Assembly: GCA_030637065.1 (NCBI GenBank)
Contig: DAOVVQ010000083.1
Coordinates: 1 to 13,118, forward strand
Origin: Planctomycetota bacterium
Lineage (GTDB): Bacteria; Planctomycetota; Phycisphaerae; Sedimentisphaerales; Anaerohalosphaeraceae
Reading direction: 5' to 3'
DNA: 13,118 bases
Positions 7,650 to 13,118 of this stretch are shown here, one piece after another. The notes beneath the pieces were generated by a model. The model had not been told where the DNA came from, ran no database searches, and saw nothing but the letters and a program-made list of their open reading frames with translations. Within the stretch, counting starts at the first letter, position 1; the number at the start of each line of letters is the position of its first letter. Position numbers and translations under genes: made by a program.

Positions 7650-7769
7650 TAACCAAAGCATTCTACGGACGCGCTATGCGGCTGATTTGAACGTTGAATA
7701 GCGAATTGAGAATGCGCCAGCGGAGTTTTTTGAGAGCACGTGGCCTGAGTGCGGCGGATCGCATTAGCA

Positions 7770-7797
7770 TTGACAAACCGCGCATTGTGACAATAAT
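7770..7797 (+). promoter_or_regulatory. Sigma70-type promoter of the HAD gene
   Basis: A perfect TTGACA (7770-7775), a 16-base spacer and AATAAT (7792-7797, 5 of 6) lie about 75 bases before the HAD start. The -35 is embedded in the same 14-mer as the protease promoter at 7080-7093. Confidence 0.65.
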
Positions 7798-7872
7798 GGC
7801 CCGGCATGTAGCGGTATCTGCCCAGCAGGGCGACAGCAGGACCGGACAGCGGAAAATAGACGGGAAACTATT

Positions 7873-8562
7873 ATGTTGAAGGCGGTAATATTCGATTTTG
7901 ACGGCGTGATCGCCGATTCCGAGCCGTTGCACTTCAAGACGTTCAACATGGCCCTAAAACCCCTGGGCGTCGAGATACCCCGCGACAAATATTACTCGGA
8001 TTACTTAGGCTATAACGACATCGAGTGCCTCCATGCCGTCAGCGGCGATTTTGCCCTGGATCTCACCGCCGATCAGATTGACAAACTCATCCGGCAAAAG
8101 AGCGAGTTTTTCGACGATTTAGCCGCAAGTGACAGCGCGATCATACAAGGCGTGCCGGAATTCATCCGAATGCTGGCAGAAAACGGCATCCCCATGGCGG
8201 TCTGTTCCGGGGCATTGCTGTCGGATATCGAGCAGATGCTTGGCGGCACGGACCTGAAAGATGCCTTCGAGGTGATCGTAGCCGCCGACCACGTAAGCAG
8301 GGGCAAGCCGGACCCGGAGGGCTTCGTCCTGGCCGTCCAGCGAATGAATGAGCAAAAACCATCCCGTGAGCCAATCCTTCCGAGCCAGTGCGTCGTGATA
8401 GAAGACAGCCACTGGGGCCTCCAGGCCGCCTCAGCAGCATCAATGCCCTGCGTAGCGGTTGCCAATACATACCCAGCCGACCAACTGACCTCTTACGCCG
8501 ACGTCGTCGTCGAAAATCTGGCTGAGGTAACCATAACCGTCCTCAACGGCCTGTGCCAGTAA
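7873..8562 (+). CDS. HAD-superfamily hydrolase, beta-phosphoglucomutase-like (sugar-phosphate phosphatase or mutase)
   Basis: The protein has 229 residues, the normal length for HAD subfamily IA with a helical cap. Motif I is FDFDGVIADSEPLH, with Asp8 the phosphorylated nucleophile and Asp10 the acid/base. Motif II is Ser112 in CSGA, motif III is Lys145 in GKPDPEGF, and motif IV is Glu177-Asp178 in VIEDSHWG. His20 matches the conserved His of beta-phosphoglucomutases. The cap segment where those mutases carry an essential Arg (around residue 49) reads LGYNDIECL with no Arg, so a phosphatase acting on a small phosphorylated sugar or related metabolite is at least as likely as a mutase. It is cytoplasmic with no signal peptide. 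The ribosome-binding site is weak (CGGGAAAC, 7861-7868). It has its own promoter at 7770-7797 and does not appear coupled to either neighbour. Confidence 0.85.
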   Translation: MLKAVIFDFDGVIADSEPLHFKTFNMALKPLGVEIPRDKYYSDYLGYNDIECLHAVSGDFALDLTADQIDKLIRQKSEFFDDLAASDSAIIQGVPEFIRMLAENGIPMAVCSGALLSDIEQMLGGTDLKDAFEVIVAADHVSRGKPDPEGFVLAVQRMNEQKPSREPILPSQCVVIEDSHWGLQAASAASMPCVAVANTYPADQLTSYADVVVENLAEVTITVLNGLCQ

Positions 8563-8894
8563 GTGTTTACCACTATTCTCAAACCTCCAGTGTCCTATTA
8601 TACCAGGTGTCCCTCTATGGCATAAACAGCCGTTTTCAGTATTGCAAGGGGTTTTTTGTGGGCCGACTTGACTTTTTGCCGGTTGGAGCTATACTTTATT
8701 GAACGGAGAGTCTGTCCAGCACGCCAAGGCGCTGTTTTGGGCGTGGGAGAGGATTGTCAGGATTGTTTGTTGGTAAAGTTGTAAATTTTGGGGTGCTAAG
8801 GTGGGTTCGGCGCCACGGGAATCCGCCTCGCGCGGATCTCACTTCGTCCAGTATTAATGCAAAATAATCTAATTTGAAGATTCTCGGAGCGGGT
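8563..8894 (+). other. HAD-dnaG intergenic region with a long dnaG leader
   Basis: This 332-base stretch carries a promoter at 8668-8695 and then a leader of about 190 bases to dnaG. It holds a hairpin ATCCGC-CTCGC-GCGGAT at 8821-8837 and an A+T-rich segment (8850-8880) just before the start. The first 100 bases contain two GTGTCC copies around TATTATA (about 8590-8612). No convincing terminator is seen: the T6 near 8652-8657 has no stem before it. I see no conserved RNA gene. Confidence 0.5.
8668..8695 (+). promoter_or_regulatory. Sigma70-type promoter of dnaG
   Basis: TTGACT (8668-8673, 5 of 6), a 16-base spacer and TATACT (8690-8695, 5 of 6) give a good housekeeping promoter, about 200 bases before the dnaG start. 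It could also drive rpoD by read-through. Confidence 0.65.
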
Positions 8895-10754
8895 GTGGCC
8901 GGATTTGACAGAAACATAGTCGCCCAGGTCCAGCAGAGTACGGACATAGTGGATGTAATATCCGAGCACCTTAGCCTTGATAAAAAGGGCAGGGAGTATG
9001 TCGGCATTTGTCCGTTTCATCAGGACCACCGCCCGAGTATGTACGTCAACCCGACCAAACAGATTTTCAAGTGCTTTGCGTGCGGTGCCGGCGGGGATGC
9101 GTTTAAGTTTATTCAGCTTCGTGAGAATCTGAGTTTTCCGGCGGCGGTCGAGCGTCTGGCCGGTCGGGCGGGGATAAAGCTGCCCGAATGGTCGCCATCG
9201 CGTCGCAGAAGCGGCAATATGGGCCCAGACGCCCACGAGGACTATGACGGCGAGGTTGCCGATATCGATCCGACCCGCCTGTCGCGGATTAACGACTGGG
9301 TCGTCAAGTATTTGAAGTGGAACCTCAATGACGAACAGGTTGGCGCCTCAGCGCGTAAGTATGTTGACAGCCGTCAGATCAGCGGCGAGTCGGTCAAGAC
9401 CTGGGGTATCGGTTTTGCACCTGAAGGGTGGGACGGACTGCTTAAGGCCGCTGGCAAAGCGAAGATCGCCGAGCACGAGTTGTTAGCGGGCGGCTTTGTC
9501 GTCGCCAGAGACAGCGGCGGGGTCTATGATAAATTTCGTAACCGCCTGATGTTTCCGATTGCGGATGTCGGCGGGCGGATCGTCGGTTTTGGCGGCAGGA
9601 CGTTAGGTGACGACCCGGCAAAGTATATGAATTCGCCTGCGACGGTGCTGTTTGACAAAAGTAACTGTTTATATGGTCTTGAAGCGGCCCGTCGCGAAAT
9701 AGTCTCAAGCGGGACAGCCGTCGTGGTCGAAGGGTACACCGATGTGATCATGGCTCACCAGTTCGGGTGCTGCAATGCGGTCGCGACCCTTGGGACGAGT
9801 TTTACCGCCGGCCATGCAAGGTGCCTGCGGCGATACGGCAAGCAGATAGTGCTGGTCTTTGACAGCGATATTGCCGGTGTCGAGGCGGCCAACCGTGCCT
9901 TGGAGGTTTGTCTCGGCGAGCGGATCGATATGAAGCTGGGTTTTTTGCCGCAGGGTCAGGATCCCTGTGATTTTTTGCTTGGCTCGGGTGCCGATGCCTT
10001 TAGAGAAGTCGTCGCCAACGCAGTTGATGTGATGGAGTTTAAATGGCAGCGTCTGGTCGACGGTTTCCAGGACAGCGGCAATCTGACCGACCGGCGCGGG
10101 CTCATTGAGGAATATCTTCGTACGGTCGCACGTGCGATGCAGAGCGGCAGGTTCGACCCGATCTCAGACGGGCTCATCGGCCAGAAGCTCTCGCGGATAA
10201 CCGGGCTCAGTGAAGGCGAGACCCGCGATTATCTTGCCAGGGTCGCCGGCCGGATGGAGAGGAATTCGAGTTTCGCAGTGAAGAATCAGCAGGTCGTCAG
10301 TGTCGATTTCGGCCAGGGCCTCCACGCCATGGCTAAGCGGGACGTTCTGGAGGTGCTGCTGAATGAGCCGGGTCTTTTTGGCGAGGTTGCCGGCAGGATC
10401 GGCCCTGATGCATTCGGCGGCGGTGTACTGCGTGAGATCGCAGAGTCAGTATTCCGCCTGTGCGCAGGCGACGGCTCGCCGGCGGTCGGCGAGATACTTG
10501 CCGGAGTCGAGTCCGTCGAGGCCGGCAGTGCGGTAGTTGAGCTTGCCGAAGAGGGCGAAAAAAAGGGTAATTACCGCCAGCGGCTTTGCGATGCGCTGGA
10601 TGTGATAGACGGCTGTCGTGCGGCGGCGAATCGCGAGCAGCTAAAGAGCGGCGACCTGACCGACGAAAACACCGAGGCTCTGCGTAAAATTGGTGAAATG
10701 ATAAGCAGAACAGGCGGCGATAATAAGCGTAATGCAGGAATGAGGAACTTTTGA
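8895..10754 (+). CDS. dnaG: DNA primase DnaG
   Basis: The protein has 619 residues from GTG 8895. I prefer this start to the upstream TTG at 8874 because GGAG at 8886-8889 sits 5 bases before it and the N-terminus then reads MAGFDRNIV…TDIVDVI, matching the usual MAG…TDIVD opening of primases. The CHC2 zinc finger has Cys39, His42, Cys60 and Cys63 (CPFH…CFAC), nearly the same positions as in E. coli. The catalytic core follows (about 130-260), then the TOPRIM fold with VEGYTDV (Glu279) and VFDSDIAG (Asp323, Asp325) binding the catalytic metals. The C-terminal part (about 430-619), by position the DnaB-helicase-binding region, is poorly conserved. The enzyme lays RNA primers at the replication fork. 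The linker at about 100-120 after the zinc finger is Arg/Ser/Gly-rich. It is followed by rpoD, the conserved dnaG-rpoD order. Confidence 0.97.
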   Translation: MAGFDRNIVAQVQQSTDIVDVISEHLSLDKKGREYVGICPFHQDHRPSMYVNPTKQIFKCFACGAGGDAFKFIQLRENLSFPAAVERLAGRAGIKLPEWSPSRRRSGNMGPDAHEDYDGEVADIDPTRLSRINDWVVKYLKWNLNDEQVGASARKYVDSRQISGESVKTWGIGFAPEGWDGLLKAAGKAKIAEHELLAGGFVVARDSGGVYDKFRNRLMFPIADVGGRIVGFGGRTLGDDPAKYMNSPATVLFDKSNCLYGLEAARREIVSSGTAVVVEGYTDVIMAHQFGCCNAVATLGTSFTAGHARCLRRYGKQIVLVFDSDIAGVEAANRALEVCLGERIDMKLGFLPQGQDPCDFLLGSGADAFREVVANAVDVMEFKWQRLVDGFQDSGNLTDRRGLIEEYLRTVARAMQSGRFDPISDGLIGQKLSRITGLSEGETRDYLARVAGRMERNSSFAVKNQQVVSVDFGQGLHAMAKRDVLEVLLNEPGLFGEVAGRIGPDAFGGGVLREIAESVFRLCAGDGSPAVGEILAGVESVEAGSAVVELAEEGEKKGNYRQRLCDALDVIDGCRAAANREQLKSGDLTDENTEALRKIGEMISRTGGDNKRNAGMRNF

Positions 10755-10841
10755 GGTATCGGTTCGGGTTAACTGGTTGGCATCCGCGTAAAAGATCGCG
10801 ATGGGCGATCCCGATTAGCCCCAGCCCGGGCGATAGCGAGG

Positions 10842-10868
10842 TTGACGGTTCGGATTTATCCGTATTAA
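10842..10868 (+). promoter_or_regulatory. Possible rpoD promoter with palindromic spacer
   Basis: TTGACG (10842-10847) and TATTAA (10863-10868) are 15 bases apart; reading the -10 one base later (ATTAAT) gives 16. The spacer contains the palindrome CGGAT-TT-ATCCG (10851-10862), which fills most of the space between the two boxes and would be a natural repressor site. Another hairpin, GATCGC-GATGG-GCGATC, lies upstream at 10794-10810. The promoter is plausible but not strong, since the spacing is short. Confidence 0.35.
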
Positions 10869-10905
10869 TCGATTTATTGAGAAGTAAGAATTGTGAAGGC
10901 GAGAG

Positions 10906-12759
10906 ATGGTAACTAAGAAAAAGACAAAAAAAATCAGTTCGGATAAGAGTCCTGAAAAGTCTGACAAGAAGCAAGTCGATCCGAAGAAGGCGGCCGAGTT
11001 GGAAGTTCCCGCCGGGGCCAAAGCCAAAGTCGCCGACGGCGAAGAGATAAAGGTCGACCCGGTAGACAAGAGCAAAGAGGCTGCTTTTCGCGCTGAGATT
11101 GCCGAGAAGATGATCACAGCGATCATCGAGAAGGGCAAGAAAAAGGGCTATATAACCTACGAGCAGATGAATGACGAGCTGCCTGACGAGGCAATTTCGC
11201 CGAACCGTCTTGACAGCCTGCTGATGACGTTCGACGAGATGGGTATCCGTATCCTCGATGAGGCCGACGTCGCCAAGCTCGAGGCCCAGGAGTTCGGTGA
11301 AGGCGATAAGGCCGGCGGTGGAAAGGCCGATGCCAAGGCCGACAAGGTCCTCGAACGTCAGCTCGTGGAAGGTGACGCCAAGCGAATTGACGACCCGGTG
11401 CGGATGTATCTTACGCAGATGGGCGAGATACCGCTGCTTACCAGGGAGGAAGAGATCAACCTCGCGCGTAAGATCGAGTTGACCCGTCTGGCTTTCCGGC
11501 GGAAAGTCCTTGAGAATGACTACTGCGCCCGAAACGCCCTTGAGATACTCCAGCAGGTTCACGAGGGCAGCCTTCCTTTCGACCGTACGATGAAGATGAG
11601 CACCGCCGAGAACCTTATTCGTCCGGTGGTGAAATTGCGTATGGAAGGTAATATCTCGACGGCGAACGTGCTTCTCGACCGCAACAGCGATATGTTTCAA
11701 AAGTCGATCGAGGTGTCGAGTATTGACGACGTTAAGAAGGATGTCAAGCAGATCCACCGTAACCGGCGTAAAGTCGCGACGCTTTTGGAGGAGCTTAGCC
11801 TTCGGACAAGCCGCATCCAGCCGACGATGAAGAAGCTCCAGGGTATTCGGCAGAAAATGCACCAGTTGGAACGTGTGATCGCCGACGGTCCCAATCGCGA
11901 TTTTATAGAGGAAGATATCGCGGCGATGAAGCAGGAACTGCTGGGCTTACAGGACCTGGTTCTCGAAACGCCCAAGCAGCTCGATAAGCGTCTGCGTACG
12001 ATCGAGTCGGTTTTCATGCAGTACGAAGAGGCCAAGCGGCAGCTTTCAGGCGGCAATCTGCGGCTGGTGGTTTCGATCGCCAAGAAGTATCGCAACCGCG
12101 GTCTCAGTTTTCTCGATATTATCCAGGAAGGCAATACCGGCCTGATGCGTGCCGTCGACAAGTATGAGTACCGCCGCGGCTACAAGTTCAGCACTTATGC
12201 CACGTGGTGGATCCGCCAGGCGATAACGCGGTCGATCGCCGATCATGCCAGGACGATTCGTATCCCCGTTCACATGATCGAGACGATGAGCAAGCTACGT
12301 ACCGTCAGCAAGAACCTCCTCCAGGAATTAGGCCGCGAGGCCACGATGGAGGAGATCGCCAAGGAAGCCGAGATGAGTGTCTCCGAGACGCGGCGGGTCC
12401 TGAAAATATCCAAGCACCCCTTCAGCCTCGACCGGCCTATCGGCGAGAGCGAGGACAGCTATTTCGGCGACTTTATCGAAGATGACAGCGTCGATTCGCC
12501 GGTTAAGTCGGCAACGCAGGAGATGCTAAAGGACAGGATCGACCACGTCCTAAAGACCCTGACATATCGCGAACGCGAGATCATCAAGTTGCGATACGGA
12601 ATCGGCGACGGCTACACCTACACGCTGGAAGAGGTCGGACGGATATTCAAAGTAACGCGAGAGCGAGTCCGCCAGGTCGAGGCCAAGGCAATACGCAAGC
12701 TCCAGCACCCCGTAAGATCGCGAAAACTCGAAGGCTTCCTCGACCACAAATCAGCATAG
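10906..12759 (+). CDS. rpoD: Primary sigma factor RpoD (sigma70)
   Basis: The protein has 617 residues. A Lys-rich, disordered N-terminus (1-60) precedes region 1.1 (about 66-120: KKGYITYEQMNDELPDEAISP). A Gly/Ala/Lys linker leads to region 1.2 (DDPVRMYLTQMGEIPLLTREEE, 162-183). About 180 residues of non-conserved region follow (195-375), strongly helical and charged. Region 2 (381-448: GGNLRLVVSIAKKYRNRGL, FLDIIQEGN, YATWWIRQAITRSI) binds core polymerase and the -10 element. Region 3 is at about 457-535 (HMIETMSKL, EATMEEIAKE). Region 4 (552-602) holds TLEEVGRIFKVTRERVRQVE, the helix-turn-helix that reads the -35. These are group 1 features, so the TTGACA/TATAAT-type promoters seen in this window are its expected targets. 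Start: GAAGG at 10895-10899 is 6 bases before the ATG. It lies 151 bases after dnaG, far enough for a separate promoter. Confidence 0.98.
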   Translation: MVTKKKTKKISSDKSPEKSDKKQVDPKKAAELEVPAGAKAKVADGEEIKVDPVDKSKEAAFRAEIAEKMITAIIEKGKKKGYITYEQMNDELPDEAISPNRLDSLLMTFDEMGIRILDEADVAKLEAQEFGEGDKAGGGKADAKADKVLERQLVEGDAKRIDDPVRMYLTQMGEIPLLTREEEINLARKIELTRLAFRRKVLENDYCARNALEILQQVHEGSLPFDRTMKMSTAENLIRPVVKLRMEGNISTANVLLDRNSDMFQKSIEVSSIDDVKKDVKQIHRNRRKVATLLEELSLRTSRIQPTMKKLQGIRQKMHQLERVIADGPNRDFIEEDIAAMKQELLGLQDLVLETPKQLDKRLRTIESVFMQYEEAKRQLSGGNLRLVVSIAKKYRNRGLSFLDIIQEGNTGLMRAVDKYEYRRGYKFSTYATWWIRQAITRSIADHARTIRIPVHMIETMSKLRTVSKNLLQELGREATMEEIAKEAEMSVSETRRVLKISKHPFSLDRPIGESEDSYFGDFIEDDSVDSPVKSATQEMLKDRIDHVLKTLTYREREIIKLRYGIGDGYTYTLEEVGRIFKVTRERVRQVEAKAIRKLQHPVRSRKLEGFLDHKSA

Positions 12760-12768
12760 CTCCGTAGG

Positions 12769-12788
12769 ATGGGTAACTTGTTACCCAT
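12769..12788 (+). repeat. Perfect 9-bp inverted repeat after rpoD
   Basis: ATGGGTAAC-TT-GTTACCCAT starts 10 bases after the rpoD stop codon. The stem is perfect but only moderately G+C-rich and has no T-run after it, so a classical intrinsic terminator is doubtful. It begins the repeat block that fills the rest of the window. Confidence 0.6.
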
Positions 12789-12797
12789 GCGGTCACT

Positions 12798-12925
12798 GTG
12801 TATTCGCTCCTCAATTGGGTGGCAGCGCGTTTGGCGAAGCCAAACCGATGGTCGCAGCCACGGTGCATTCGCTCACATATTGGGTGGCAGCGTGTTTGCG
12901 CAGCAAACCGATGGGCGCATGCACA
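12798..12925 (+). repeat. Two imperfect tandem units of about 64 bases, each with a hairpin
   Basis: Unit 1 (12798-12862) and unit 2 (from 12863) both run GTG-T/C-ATTCGCTC…ATTGGGTGGCAGCG-C/T-GTTTG…CAAACCGATGG. Each has a central hairpin: GTTTGGC-GAA-GCCAAAC (12829-12845) and GTTTGC-GCA-GCAAAC (12894-12908). The stems differ in length and sequence, but both arms changed together and pairing is perfect in each, which suggests the hairpin itself is maintained. No credible reading frame explains the conservation. Confidence 0.7.
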
Positions 12926-12937
12926 CCGGCGACCATT

Positions 12938-12994
12938 GTCATTCCCGCGCTCGCCGCGGCGGAGCGAGTCGCAGCCGGGAAAGCAGGAATCCAG
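12938..12994 (+). repeat. dRS3-like palindromic repeat, variant copy with enlarged loop
   Basis: It begins GTCATTCCCGCG and ends GGAATCCAG like the copy at 13043-13069. The middle is expanded and holds a second hairpin, CTCGC…GCGAG (12950-12968). The outer palindrome is imperfect (CCGGGAAAGCAGGAAT on the right). It probably derives from the same element with an insertion or local rearrangement in the loop. Confidence 0.55.
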
Positions 12995-13042
12995 GAAAGT
13001 AACGAAGAGTGTAATACTTTAGCCGAGTGCTGGATGCGCTTT

Positions 13043-13071
13043 GTCATTCCCGCGAAGGCGGGAATCCAGCA
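13043..13071 (+). repeat. dRS3-like palindromic repeat, intact copy
   Basis: ATTCCC-GCGAAGGC-GGGAAT at 13046-13065 fits the ATTCCC-N8-GGGAAT pattern of the Neisseria dRS3 family, which also appears in many unrelated bacterial genomes. The stem is 8 bp with a GAAG loop. On the opposite strand it reads as the familiar false peptide WIPAFAGMT. A further inverted pair, TGCTGGAT (13028-13035) and ATCCAGCA (13064-13071), encloses it, giving a larger possible cruciform. Confidence 0.75.
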
Positions 13072-13089
13072 TAAAACAGCATCCGCCAA

Positions 13090-13118
13090 CCTGTCTCGCC
13101 GTAGCCTTGGCGAAGGTG
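13090..13118 (+). repeat. Start of a further hairpin element, cut by the window edge
   Basis: TCGCC-GTAGCCTT-GGCGA at 13096-13113 forms a short stem, and the surrounding CTTGGCGAAGG style matches the other repeats in this block. Too little is present to classify it. Confidence 0.3.

Noticed and set aside
8640..8662. Terminator after the HAD gene at the T6 run
   Set aside because: No stable stem precedes the T-run.
10333..11862. 509-codon open frame on the - strand across dnaG and rpoD
   Set aside because: It is antisense to two unmistakable housekeeping genes, spans their intergenic gap, and gives a compositionally odd peptide with no family features. It follows from the codon pattern of the + strand genes.
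12769..12788. Intrinsic terminator for rpoD
   Set aside because: The stem is good but the loop is only 2 bases and no T-run follows, so it is listed as an inverted repeat instead.
12798..12925. CRISPR array
   Set aside because: There are only two units, contiguous with no unique spacers, and no cas genes are present.
12811..13089. Small frames on both strands in the terminal repeat block (including a WIPAFAGMT-like peptide)
   Set aside because: They are translations of palindromic repeats; such peptides are well-known false predictions.

Overview
The window is 13.1 kb from a bacterial chromosome with every recognisable gene on the + strand. The gene content fits a Planctomycetota member, most likely of the Phycisphaerae type. 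The signs are a SUMF1-domain protein, a secreted GH2 glycosidase, a sialate O-acetylesterase and a Tat-exported formylglycine sulfatase packed together, a sigma factor with a long lysine-rich N-terminus, and intergenic DNA full of small palindromic repeats. The lineage is an inference from protein style; no rRNA marker is present.

Region 1 (1-7072) is a glycan-degradation block. It holds the 3' end of a SUMF1/FGE-fold protein, a 977-residue secreted GH2 enzyme, a secreted SASA-family acetylesterase and, after a 509-base gap rich in hairpins, a type I sulfatase. The first three lie 34 and 41 bases apart with good ribosome-binding sites and are probably one transcript. Together they could remove acetyl and sulfate groups and then cleave beta-glycosidic bonds of a decorated polysaccharide or glycoprotein glycan. 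The actual substrate cannot be read from the sequence. The sulfatase most resembles N-acetylglucosamine-6-sulfatase-like enzymes.

Region 2 (7073-8562) holds two single genes: a small exported retropepsin-like aspartic protease with clearly lower G+C than its neighbours, and a HAD-family sugar-phosphate phosphatase or mutase. Each is preceded by a sigma70-type promoter, and the two promoters share the identical 14-mer CATTGACAAACCGC.

Region 3 (8563-12759) is housekeeping: dnaG (primase) and rpoD (primary sigma factor), the core of the macromolecular-synthesis gene order known from many bacteria. dnaG probably starts at GTG 8895, not at the first available start. rpoD has a promoter-like sequence whose spacer is a palindrome.

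Region 4 (12760-13118) is non-coding and consists almost wholly of repeats: a 9-bp inverted repeat, two roughly 64-bp tandem units whose hairpin stems differ by compensating changes, two dRS3-like elements of the ATTCCC-N8-GGGAAT type, and the edge of another hairpin element. The repeat clusters at 5211-5304 and 12769-13118 share a style (short perfect stems capped by GAA). This is the most interesting unexplained feature here. I see no defence system, CRISPR array, prophage or transposase gene, and nothing that I can honestly call a new biological system.
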